Under the pieces are notes generated by a model. That model had not been told where the DNA came from. It was given only the letters and a program-made list of their open reading frames with translations, and made no database searches. This document shows, piece after piece, positions 31,490-38,692 of a DNA stretch of 38,692 nt. A program made the translations under genes and the position numbers. Every line of letters starts with the position of its first letter. Position 1 is the stretch's first letter. Source of the stretch: Tannerella sp. (GTDB lineage Bacteria > Bacteroidota > Bacteroidia > Bacteroidales > Tannerellaceae); assembly GCA_031276175.1 (NCBI GenBank), contig JAISNP010000028.1, positions 1 through 38,692 on the forward strand, given 5' to 3'.

Positions 31490-32905
31490 TCAAATCCTGT
31501 AATATTGTTCCCATCCCTTGCGCGGGGGCGCTCCTGCGAGCAGTGCGTTGGCGAAGGGATTGTTTTTGATTTGTCCGGTTGCGGCGTCAAATTCCAGTTT
31601 TGTATTGAGGCGCTGCGCCAGTACGCCGAGACAGAATACCTGACTCAACGGGCCTGCGATTTCGAACGGCGACCGCGTCTTTTCCTTGCCGAGACACGAC
31701 AGGAGGAAGTTTGCGTAGTGGTTCGACGGCGACGGCGGCACTTCCGGCAGTCGGGACGCCATTTCCTTCGCCTTTTCTTCGGGGATGATTGTGAGCGTAC
31801 TGCCGTGCGATCCGCCTTTGAAGGTCAGTTCCTTGCCGTAAATGATTTTTCCGGGGTTCAGTTTGCTCGGCTGCAGCCGTCCTCCGGCTACGGGCGGGAT
31901 GTTGGGGTCGATGTCCGACGAGCCGTAACCTGCGGGCACGGGCGGCACGTTGTCTACGCCGTCGTACCACGTGATGTCCAGCGGCGGCATGTTTCGTCGT
32001 GCGGCAAAGCGGAAAATGAGGGTCGACGACATCGGGAAGAAGTAATCGTTGTGCTCCTTCAGCCATACGGGATTGACCTCATAGGGCAGCCCCAGTTCGA
32101 GGAACTGGTGTATCGTGTCGAGGATATGTGCGCCCCAGTCGCCGAGCGCGCCCATGCCCAGGTCGTACCAGCATCGCCAGTTGCCGCGGTGGTAAAGGTC
32201 GCTGTAGGTGTGGTACTGCACGGCCATGTTCCAAGTATCCCAGTCGATGCCTGCCGGCATGGGTTCTTCGGCGGGATATTTGTATATCCTCGAATCCCAT
32301 CCGTGCCAGCGGCGCGGCGAGTTCATGTGCGCCGTGACTTCGGTCACGTCCCGGATGATGCCCGCTTCTTTCCATGCTTTGAACTGGAAGTAGTTGGCGT
32401 CCGAATGTCCCTGGTTGCCCATTTGCGTCACGATGCTTGGGTGCGCCTTGGCGGCCTTTATCATCAGTTCGCCTTCGAGGAAAGTGCGGCACATCGGTTT
32501 TTCGACGTAGATGTGCTTGCCTTCCAGGATGGATTGAATCACCACCGGATAGTGCGCAAAGTCGGGGATACCGGCACAGACGGCTTCGAACTCGTTGCCG
32601 GCTTTGTCAAACATTTCCCTGAAATCCTTGAAAAGTTTGGCTTTCGGATATTTCGCCATGATTTCCTGCGTGTGTTTCGCTCCCATGTCCACATCGCAAA
32701 GCGCCACGACGTTGGCCAGTCCCGTTTTCTCAAATTCTTTTATAATCTCGCCTCCGCGGAATCCTATTCCCACACATGCCAGATTCACCTTCCCGTTTGC
32801 GCCCGCTACCCTTTGATAGCTTGCTGCGTTCAAACTCATTTCACCTAATGCCAGCCCGGCGGATGCCATCGTGGCTGTCTTCAAAAAATTTCTTCGTGTT
32901 ACCAT
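31490..32905 (-). CDS. Gfo/Idh/MocA-family oxidoreductase with Tat signal
   Basis: A 471 aa protein. The N-terminus MVTRRNFLKTATMASAGLAL is a Tat signal, so the protein is exported folded, probably with NAD(P) bound. The Rossmann motif GIGFRG is at 46-51, and the family motif EKPM is at 135-138. The sequence WYDLGMGALGDWGAHILDT is typical for the C-terminal part. ATG 32905 is chosen because it begins the Tat signal; the open frame further upstream would overlap the methylase gene. Members act on sugars or inositol, and some related Bacteroidetes proteins (GH109) cleave alpha-N-acetylgalactosamine. Substrate and activity are open here. It follows the methylase by 11 bp. Confidence 0.9.
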   Translation of the reverse strand: MVTRRNFLKTATMASAGLALGEMSLNAASYQRVAGANGKVNLACVGIGFRGGEIIKEFEKTGLANVVALCDVDMGAKHTQEIMAKYPKAKLFKDFREMFDKAGNEFEAVCAGIPDFAHYPVVIQSILEGKHIYVEKPMCRTFLEGELMIKAAKAHPSIVTQMGNQGHSDANYFQFKAWKEAGIIRDVTEVTAHMNSPRRWHGWDSRIYKYPAEEPMPAGIDWDTWNMAVQYHTYSDLYHRGNWRCWYDLGMGALGDWGAHILDTIHQFLELGLPYEVNPVWLKEHNDYFFPMSSTLIFRFAARRNMPPLDITWYDGVDNVPPVPAGYGSSDIDPNIPPVAGGRLQPSKLNPGKIIYGKELTFKGGSHGSTLTIIPEEKAKEMASRLPEVPPSPSNHYANFLLSCLGKEKTRSPFEIAGPLSQVFCLGVLAQRLNTKLEFDAATGQIKNNPFANALLAGAPPRKGWEQYYRI

Positions 32906-32916
32906 TGCATATAATA

Positions 32917-35571
32917 TTAAGTCAATAAATGATTCGTATCTTTTTCTATAAATTCCGTTTCCTTTCCTGTCAGGCCGCATATCTCGCAAATGATTCGGTC
33001 TATTTTTCTGTCGAATTCTTCACATTCGGAAGGGCTTGCATCCGAGGTGCGCTTGTTGACCAGCGAAACGACGTCCGCCTCGATCTTAAGACCGGGAGCC
33101 GGTACGCGCAGGGCTTCCAGCGCAAGGATGCTGATCTGCATGTCGCCGTTGTTTCCGTGCGGAGAATCTTTGAGCAAGTATTGTCCGAGTCCGGAATTGA
33201 GGAATCCGAGCAGATATTTCAAATGTTGCCCGATGATGAAACCTGTATATCCCAGCACCGCGCAGCCGCCGTAGTCGAAGCAGAAGTCGGATGCAGGCGA
33301 TTCCTGCCGCCAAACAATCTTCTGCTGTGTAAAGTCGTCCCATTCGTTACTCATGCTGAGGCGTTGCAGGGCATACCATTCGAAGACGGTGCCGACCTTC
33401 ATGACGTCGCGCGAGATGAGTTTGTCCCTGTATTGCAGCAAATGTTCGTAGATGACGGGATATTGCTGCGCAAAACGTTCTTCGGCGCGTCGGGATGCGC
33501 AGGTGATGGATTTGTCGTACAACAGCGGGAAATGCCAGGGGATACATATAATCCAGCGGTCGGATTTTTCGGGCATATATCTCCGGATATTTTCTTCGGG
33601 AAGCAGCGGTTTGATGATGTCCGTATTTTTATAATCCGCCCTGACAAAGCTGTCTTTCGTCTTCTCGTCGATGATAAACGCTTCGTCGCAGCCGGTTTCA
33701 ATGCCTGCATACATCTGTATGTCCCACATCCGGAGCGGTATGCCTGCCTGTTCGAGTTTGTTTTTGATGCTTTTTTCCGTTTCGGAAAGGATGCCGAAAG
33801 GTGTTACGTCGCCGGACGACGTTTGTCCGCCCGTATCGACAAATGCCGAAACGGCATGTTGCGCCGCGAAGTCTTCGATGCTTGACTGCCGCGGGTCGAA
33901 ATGTTCGTCCAGCTTGCAGGTCATCAGCCGGCACTGGTTTCGCGATTTTTGCAGGACGACGAGGCCTTTTCCGCGGAGCGTCCTGTCTGTTTTGCCGGAA
34001 TCGTCGAACTCAAGCATCAGCAGCGGATTGGTTTCTTCCAACAGAAACCGGCGCATCTTTCCGGCCGAAACCGAGTGCATCCAGCTACCGGAAGCGATGA
34101 GCGACAGAAAGCCGTCGGGACGCAGTATTTTGTTTCCCAATTCAAGGAAAAGGCTCGATACTTCGCCCGTCTGGCTGAAAACCGCGTAGCTCATTTGTTT
34201 GTACACGTCCGATTTGCCGATGATTTCTTTCTGCGTGTCGGGCGGATTGCCGATGATGGCGTCGAAGCCGACAAAATCGCCCGTGTCGTTCAGCAGTTCG
34301 GGAAATTCGTATCGCCACTCGACGGCTTTTTCGTACACGGGATTGTTTTTCAACTCCGCCGCTTTTCGTTTGTACTTTTCCACCATTTGCTCCACCTCGT
34401 ACAGTTTATCGGAGATGGTCTTTTCCGACTCGGTATCCGGTGCAAAGAGGCTGGGCAATTTGAGTTCTTCGCGCATCCGCTGCCATTTCCGCAAATTGTC
34501 GCCGTGTTTTTCGTCGCATACGATTTCGTGCTGCATCCTGTCGTGTATCAGCGCGATGGTTTTTGCCAGATGTTCTTTTTCTTCGCCTGTCTTCGCCATC
34601 CTGTAATCTTTTGCGAGCTTTTTGTAGTCGTTTGCGCTGTATCCGATCCGTTTGAATACGGTACGCAGGTTTTCGCCGACCGGGAAGCGGCTGACAAGCG
34701 CATCGCCGCAACGCACATTGCTTTCTATGCAAAACGAGGCGAACGGCTGCTTGTCTTGCAGGCAGGTATGCTTCAGCAGTTCGAGCCACAGCCGCAGGCG
34801 GCAGGTCATGACCGAAACGGGGTTGATGTCAACTCCGTACAGGCATTTTTCGATACATATTCGTTTCTCGCGCAGGAAGGCTTCCCGAATCCGCCTGCTT
34901 TCGGGATTGGCGGGATTGAAGGCATATTCATTAAAATGTTTTTTGTCCAGCACCGTCAGTCGATCTCCGTGCACAACGATTTTGTATTGAAACAGCGGAT
35001 TGCCGTCTTTATCCGTCAGGATACCCAGCTGCGATTTGACGGCGATGATTTCGTTCATCAGTGAAACCAGAAAACGCCCCGACCCCATCGCAGGGTCGCA
35101 ATAACGGATGGCGTTGAACGTGTCGTTTGCTTCGGCCACATTGTCGCTTGTCAGGTACGACAAATCCATGAGTCCGGTACACGAGCAGCCGATTGTTTCG
35201 TTAAAGCGCTGAAGGACGACGCGCGTCAGCACGTCGCGACACATGTATGAAACGACATACTGCGGCAGCGGCGGCACCCTGTCCAGCCCGTCAATCACGG
35301 ACGTCAGCGCCGAAAGCGTCCTCTCCGTATCCCATTTCGTCTGCTTTTGCAGTTGATCCATGGCGGCGGCCACCTGCTCAAAGTCCGGCATCCGGTTTTC
35401 GCCCGGCAGCGGAGTCAGGAACGTATCCGCACCGTCACGGACTTCTTCCAGTCCGAATTGTCGAATAAACGCCCGATAGCAATCGTGGTCGCGAAACGCA
35501 AACGTGCGCTCCGCCTCCTTTGCGAAGGCAACTTTATCCGATAATTCCGGCGCTGTCGTAGTATAAAACAT
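32917..35571 (-). CDS. Eco57I-type DNA methylase-like protein with altered NPPY motif
   Basis: An 884 aa protein. The SAM-binding motif I is DPAMGSGRF at 159-167, with YGVDINPVSVMTCRLRLWLELL further on, both typical of Eco57I-type (type IIG-like) adenine methylases. The catalytic motif IV reads GNPPD at 441-445 in place of NPPY/F/W: residue 445 is Asp (GAC). The C-terminal half looks like a target-recognition region. No nuclease motif is seen at the N-terminus. Without the aromatic residue it is probably not an active adenine methylase. It stands alone, without a nuclease or BREX/DISARM partner. A -7 box lies 31 bp before its ATG. Confidence 0.85.
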   Translation of the reverse strand: MFYTTTAPELSDKVAFAKEAERTFAFRDHDCYRAFIRQFGLEEVRDGADTFLTPLPGENRMPDFEQVAAAMDQLQKQTKWDTERTLSALTSVIDGLDRVPPLPQYVVSYMCRDVLTRVVLQRFNETIGCSCTGLMDLSYLTSDNVAEANDTFNAIRYCDPAMGSGRFLVSLMNEIIAVKSQLGILTDKDGNPLFQYKIVVHGDRLTVLDKKHFNEYAFNPANPESRRIREAFLREKRICIEKCLYGVDINPVSVMTCRLRLWLELLKHTCLQDKQPFASFCIESNVRCGDALVSRFPVGENLRTVFKRIGYSANDYKKLAKDYRMAKTGEEKEHLAKTIALIHDRMQHEIVCDEKHGDNLRKWQRMREELKLPSLFAPDTESEKTISDKLYEVEQMVEKYKRKAAELKNNPVYEKAVEWRYEFPELLNDTGDFVGFDAIIGNPPDTQKEIIGKSDVYKQMSYAVFSQTGEVSSLFLELGNKILRPDGFLSLIASGSWMHSVSAGKMRRFLLEETNPLLMLEFDDSGKTDRTLRGKGLVVLQKSRNQCRLMTCKLDEHFDPRQSSIEDFAAQHAVSAFVDTGGQTSSGDVTPFGILSETEKSIKNKLEQAGIPLRMWDIQMYAGIETGCDEAFIIDEKTKDSFVRADYKNTDIIKPLLPEENIRRYMPEKSDRWIICIPWHFPLLYDKSITCASRRAEERFAQQYPVIYEHLLQYRDKLISRDVMKVGTVFEWYALQRLSMSNEWDDFTQQKIVWRQESPASDFCFDYGGCAVLGYTGFIIGQHLKYLLGFLNSGLGQYLLKDSPHGNNGDMQISILALEALRVPAPGLKIEADVVSLVNKRTSDASPSECEEFDRKIDRIICEICGLTGKETEFIEKDTNHLLT

Positions 35572-35601
35572 ATCTTGTTTGAGCCTGTCAGGTAATAATC
35601 A

Positions 35602-35609
35602 CAAAAGTA
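35602..35609 (-). promoter_or_regulatory. -7 box TACTTTTG for the methylase gene
   Basis: A perfect TAnnTTTG match on the minus strand, 30 bp before the ATG at 35571. It is divergent from the pepP box at 35655. Confidence 0.5.
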
Positions 35610-35654
35610 GTAAAAAAATTATGTAAGCCATCGCATTTTATCTGTTTTATGCTT

Positions 35655-35662
35655 TATCTTTG
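35655..35662 (+). promoter_or_regulatory. -7 box TATCTTTG for the aminopeptidase gene
   Basis: A perfect TAnnTTTG box. The RNA would begin near 35669. It includes an out-of-frame ATG pair at 35688/35691 whose frame overlaps the true start at 35753, so it could reduce translation. Confidence 0.5.
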
Positions 35663-35752
35663 CTCTCAATACAAAAATTAATATCTCATGATGCGCAAAA
35701 ACAAAAGGTCGCGCACGACACTGTGCTTTTGCGGAATCCAATTTAATGCTTT

Positions 35753-37111
35753 ATGTTCAAAAAGGAAACTTATATCCAACGGCGCCTTGCGCTGAAAAAA
35801 AATGTCGGGAAAGGCATACTGCTTTTTCTCGGAAACGACGAAGTGGGCGCAAATTATGCAGACAACTGCTATCCGTTCAGGCAGGATTCGACATTCCTGT
35901 ATTTCTTCGGCTTGCCCTATGCCGGGCTGTCCGCAGTGATTGACGTGGACAACGACAGGGAAATTATTTTCGGAAACGAGCTGACGGTAGACGAAATCGT
36001 ATGGACGGGCGCGCAACCCACGCTGCGCGAGAAATGCGAATCGGCAGGCATCGCGCACATAAAGCGCCCCGACGAACTGGACGCCTGTCTGCAAGCAGCC
36101 GTCCGGCAGAGGCAGCCCATACACTATCTGCCGCCATACCGTGCGGAGCACCGCATCAAGCTGTGGGCGCTGCCCGGCGTGCATCCTTCGCGCGAAAAGC
36201 CGTCGGTCGAGTTCGTAAAAGCCGTAGTCAACCTGCGCAATTACAAGACGGACGAAGAGGTGGCCGAGATCGAAAAAGCCTGCCGCGTCACGGCCGAGAT
36301 GCACCGCGCCGCCATTGCGCTGATACGTCCCGGACGATACGAATACGAAGTAGCCGCCGAAATAGAAGCCGTCGCGCAGAGGCACAATTGCCGGCTGTCG
36401 TTTCCGACCATCGCCACCGTCAACGGGCAGACGCTGCACAATCATTATCACGGAAACAGGATCAAGCGCGGCGACCTGTTTCTGACCGACGCCGGGGCGG
36501 AGACGGAAATGGGATACGCCGGCGACATGTCGTCCACCGTACCCGCCGACGGCGTATTCACCCCCCGCCAGCGCGAGATATACGACATTCAGGTCGCCTG
36601 CCACAAAGCGGCGGTCGCGGCGCTCAGGCCGGGAATCCGCTTCGAAACGGTCTACGACATTTCCGCCCGCGTAATTACCGAAGGCCTGACGGCGCTCGGA
36701 CTCATGCGCGGCGACGCCGACGAAGCCGTCCGCGAAGGCGCACACGCGCTCTTCTACCCCCACGGGCTGGGGCACATGATGGGGCTTGATGTGCACGACA
36801 TGGAAAATCTGGGCGAAACATACGTCGGCTACGACGGCGCGCCCAAAAGCAAACAGTTCGGACGCCGTTCGCTCCGCCTCGCCCGGACGCTCGAAACCCG
36901 GTTTGTCCACACCATCGAACCGGGTATATACTTCATCCCCGAACTGATCGACCAGTGGAAAAGCGAGAAAAAGTGCGCCTCCTTCATCTGCTACGACAAA
37001 GTGGAGGCATACCGGGATTTCGGCGGCATCCGCAACGAAGAAGATTACCTGATTACCGAAACGGGCGCGCGGCTGCTGGGGACAAAAATCACGACACCCG
37101 GCAAGGCGTAA
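35753..37111 (+). CDS. pepP: Xaa-Pro aminopeptidase (M24B, aminopeptidase P)
   Basis: A 452 aa cytoplasmic metallopeptidase that removes the first residue from peptides with Pro in second place. The N-terminal domain (1-150, QDSTFLYFFGL) is the AMP_N type. The dinuclear metal ligands are in place: Asp246 (TDAGAE), Asp258 (AGDMSST), His341 (HGLGHMMGLDVHD), Glu389 (TIEPGIY) and Glu429 (GIRNEED). ATG 35753 starts the family N-terminus. It is expressed alone, divergently from the methylase gene. Confidence 0.93.
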   Translation: MFKKETYIQRRLALKKNVGKGILLFLGNDEVGANYADNCYPFRQDSTFLYFFGLPYAGLSAVIDVDNDREIIFGNELTVDEIVWTGAQPTLREKCESAGIAHIKRPDELDACLQAAVRQRQPIHYLPPYRAEHRIKLWALPGVHPSREKPSVEFVKAVVNLRNYKTDEEVAEIEKACRVTAEMHRAAIALIRPGRYEYEVAAEIEAVAQRHNCRLSFPTIATVNGQTLHNHYHGNRIKRGDLFLTDAGAETEMGYAGDMSSTVPADGVFTPRQREIYDIQVACHKAAVAALRPGIRFETVYDISARVITEGLTALGLMRGDADEAVREGAHALFYPHGLGHMMGLDVHDMENLGETYVGYDGAPKSKQFGRRSLRLARTLETRFVHTIEPGIYFIPELIDQWKSEKKCASFICYDKVEAYRDFGGIRNEEDYLITETGARLLGTKITTPGKA

Positions 37112-37331
37112 ACGCGCAACCTCCGCGGGAAGTTCGGACAGAGTTCTACCCTTGTTCGTTCCCTCCCGCGAGGCTATGTTTCACATACAGGTAAGCGGTA
37201 ACGGTCGTAAAACAATGTTCTTTTTTTAGGTGCATATTAATCGGGATAATTTTAATTGACTGTCGGCTGTTGCATTTCTTCTGTCGTTTATTTATAAACA
37301 GATATTCTTATGACCGTGTCCTTCTTAGCGG
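37112..37331. other. Gap after the aminopeptidase gene; weak hairpins only
   Basis: An imperfect hairpin (CCGCGGGAA with TCCCGCG, 37122-37171) lacks a T tract. A second hairpin (TATGACCG and CGGTCATA, 37309-37316 and 37329-37336) overlaps the stop codon of the PP2C gene and may help end its transcript. No gene is visible. Confidence 0.35.
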
Positions 37332-38558
37332 TCATAGAACCTTGCTGTTTATTATTTCCGGATTGCATTCGGCAATCTTCTGCACGTCACATTCAAGTGA
37401 ATCGCTATCTCCTATTTTTCCCCGTAAAAAAGGATCTTTTGCAATATCATCCAGAATTTGTTGCAGGGTCGAATCGGTTTGCAAAACGGAAACCGATATA
37501 AACAGAGAGTCTCCATCCCTGGTGATGCCGGAATATTCTCGCTGATTTGCCGCAGTTGTCTTGTCCGAACTAAATATTTCCATAAATGTTTTCCATAAGC
37601 CCGAACCATTCCTGCTAAAAAAATATCCGCCGAGCAGTCCGAGCAGCAAGGTAACAATCAGCGTTACCATCCACATCTGTTTATTGATTTGTTTCCCTGT
37701 GTTTGATTCCTTATTATCCGTCGGTTCGGCATTTTGCGAACAGCCGGACAGTATCTGGCAAAGTTCGACGGTGACATTGTCGTGCCATCCTGCATTGCAG
37801 GCAGCCTCCCACAGTGCATCACGACAGGCTCTCATGCTTTTGGTATGGTTGCGTATGATTTTCTCTATTTCATCATCGCGCAAAACACCGCAGAGGCCGT
37901 CGCTGCACAGCATAATGACGTCGCCGTTGCGCAAGTCATAGTCTTTTACGTCGGGACGAGCCGTACCCTTCGGATCGCCCAAACTGCGGGTAATGATGTT
38001 GCCGTGCGGATGGTCAAATGCCAGTTCTTCGCTCAATGTGCCCGAATCAGCCAGTTCCTGCACATACGAATGATCGTGGGAAAGCCGTACCAGCCCGTCT
38101 ACGGGATTGAACCGGTAGGCGCGACTGTCACCACACCATCCCACATATACCCGTTCCCCGATAATCCAGGCCATGACAACCGTACTGCCCATGCCTTCTT
38201 TCGCCTTGTCGGATTTGCTTTCGTTCTTTATCCTGCCGTCCGCATCAACGATAGCTTTTGCGATGTATTTCCGGACGGCTTCCGGAGCGGTTGTTGTCTC
38301 GCCGGTCAGGTTGTCGGGCATAAACCATTCCCGGATGGTTTCGACCGCTCTTTTTGAGGCTGCCTCGCCGGCATTCATGCCGCCCATGCCGTCGCATACA
38401 ACCAGCATCGCACCTTTTTTATCCAGAAGAAATTCTCTGTCGGGTTTAAATCCCGGTTGTCCGTCCGCAAGGTTTACTATCAGACAGCAATCATCTTCAT
38501 TATGGTCGCGGCCGGCCTTTTCGCACCGCATATCTACCTTAAATTTTAATGTACTCAT
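37332..38558 (-). CDS. PP2C-family protein phosphatase with membrane anchor
   Basis: A 408 aa protein. The PP2C domain fills residues 1-272, with the metal and substrate motifs RDHNED (17-22), DGMGG (56-60), GMGST (122-126), GDSRAY (143-148), SDG (219-221) and DN (260-261) all intact. A Ser/Thr phosphatase is therefore likely active. A membrane helix lies at about 295-314, and a 94-residue C-terminal region (about 315-408) of unknown fold would be outside the cytoplasm. That arrangement suggests a receptor-like phosphatase opposite a Ser/Thr kinase, which may lie outside the window. No promoter box is found before it. Confidence 0.9.
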   Translation of the reverse strand: MSTLKFKVDMRCEKAGRDHNEDDCCLIVNLADGQPGFKPDREFLLDKKGAMLVVCDGMGGMNAGEAASKRAVETIREWFMPDNLTGETTTAPEAVRKYIAKAIVDADGRIKNESKSDKAKEGMGSTVVMAWIIGERVYVGWCGDSRAYRFNPVDGLVRLSHDHSYVQELADSGTLSEELAFDHPHGNIITRSLGDPKGTARPDVKDYDLRNGDVIMLCSDGLCGVLRDDEIEKIIRNHTKSMRACRDALWEAACNAGWHDNVTVELCQILSGCSQNAEPTDNKESNTGKQINKQMWMVTLIVTLLLGLLGGYFFSRNGSGLWKTFMEIFSSDKTTAANQREYSGITRDGDSLFISVSVLQTDSTLQQILDDIAKDPFLRGKIGDSDSLECDVQKIAECNPEIINSKVL

Positions 38559-38634
38559 GGTTCTAATTTGTTTATTAGTCAGTCCTTATTAACCTTTCAT
38601 TTAACTGAATATCAATAAAATAATTACGAAAAAG

Positions 38635-38666
38635 TTTGTCGGTATCAACCGGTTTTTGTACCTTTG
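38635..38666 (+). promoter_or_regulatory. Promoter at the window end (TTTG, 20 bp, TACCTTTG)
   Basis: TTTG at 38635-38638 and TACCTTTG at 38659-38666 are spaced by 20 bp, the standard Bacteroidetes layout. It reads to the right, divergent from the PP2C gene. Confidence 0.6.
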
Positions 38667-38687
38667 TCGCATAAAAACCGGAAAATT

Positions 38688-38692
38688 ATGTT
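38688..38692 (+). CDS. Start of a gene cut off by the window end
   Basis: An ATG stands 22 bp after a good promoter box and 5 bases are left. Only the start codon can be seen; the product is unknown. Confidence 0.3.

Noticed and set aside
32906..32989. N-terminal extension of the Gfo/Idh/MocA protein
   Set aside because: It overlaps the methylase gene and would bury the Tat signal that begins at 32905.
35688..35795. Small open frame (about 35 codons) before pepP
   Set aside because: It is out of frame with pepP, has no features, and overlaps the true start; at most it is a minor upstream frame.

Overview
The window looks like chromosomal DNA of a Bacteroidales bacterium, probably near Tannerellaceae/Porphyromonadaceae. 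The evidence is a Bat aerotolerance operon, a SusC/SusD pair, a BspA-like leucine-rich protein with a type IX secretion sorting domain, an AmgK/MurU cell-wall salvage pair, and several promoters of the Bacteroidetes type (TAnnTTTG at -7, sometimes TTG or TTTG about 20 bp upstream). The family assignment of the organism is inference.

Layout. 1-792: end of a membrane-anchored LysM-like protein. 937-9980: one long plus-strand operon of moxR, a DUF58 gene, a membrane gene, batA, batB, batC, batD, batE and a PAP2 phosphatase. 10107-11617: a small HTH protein and a universal stress protein. 11631-11845: a 215 bp palindromic element between convergent genes. 11858-15115 (minus): tricorn-like protease. 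15251-15571: a promoter followed by a 21 bp tandem array. 15700-17898: amgK (kinase fused to a RapZ C-terminal domain) and murU. 17905-19191 (minus): rsmI-like methyltransferase and a left-handed beta-helix acetyltransferase. 19495-22320: outer-membrane beta-barrel protein with its terminator. 22390-22992: wreckage of two transposases (ISL3-like joined to IS110-like). 23075-23171 (minus): the SRP RNA gene. 24011-28720: SusC/SusD pair with terminator. 28905-29268: a second promoter followed by a second 21 bp array, leading into an unknown conserved gene (29281-29949). 30184-31134: BspA-like gene flanked by two copies of a palindromic repeat. 31490-35571 (minus): an Eco57I-type methylase with an altered catalytic motif (NPPD), followed by a Gfo/Idh/MocA oxidoreductase. 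35753-37111: M24 aminopeptidase P. 37332-38558 (minus): PP2C phosphatase with a membrane anchor. 38635 to the end: a promoter and the first codons of another gene.

How the genes work together. The moxR-bat block should form an inner-membrane/periplasmic assembly in which an AAA+ ATPase works on von Willebrand factor A proteins. amgK-murU should return MurNAc to UDP-MurNAc. SusC/SusD should import a glycan that cannot be named, because no degradative enzymes lie beside them.

The least explained structures are the two 21 bp arrays. They differ in sequence, but share the 21 bp period, a 12-14 bp palindrome per unit, a position directly behind a promoter and an ATG, and, in the frame of that ATG, a heptad with the same L-x-P-R-G core.
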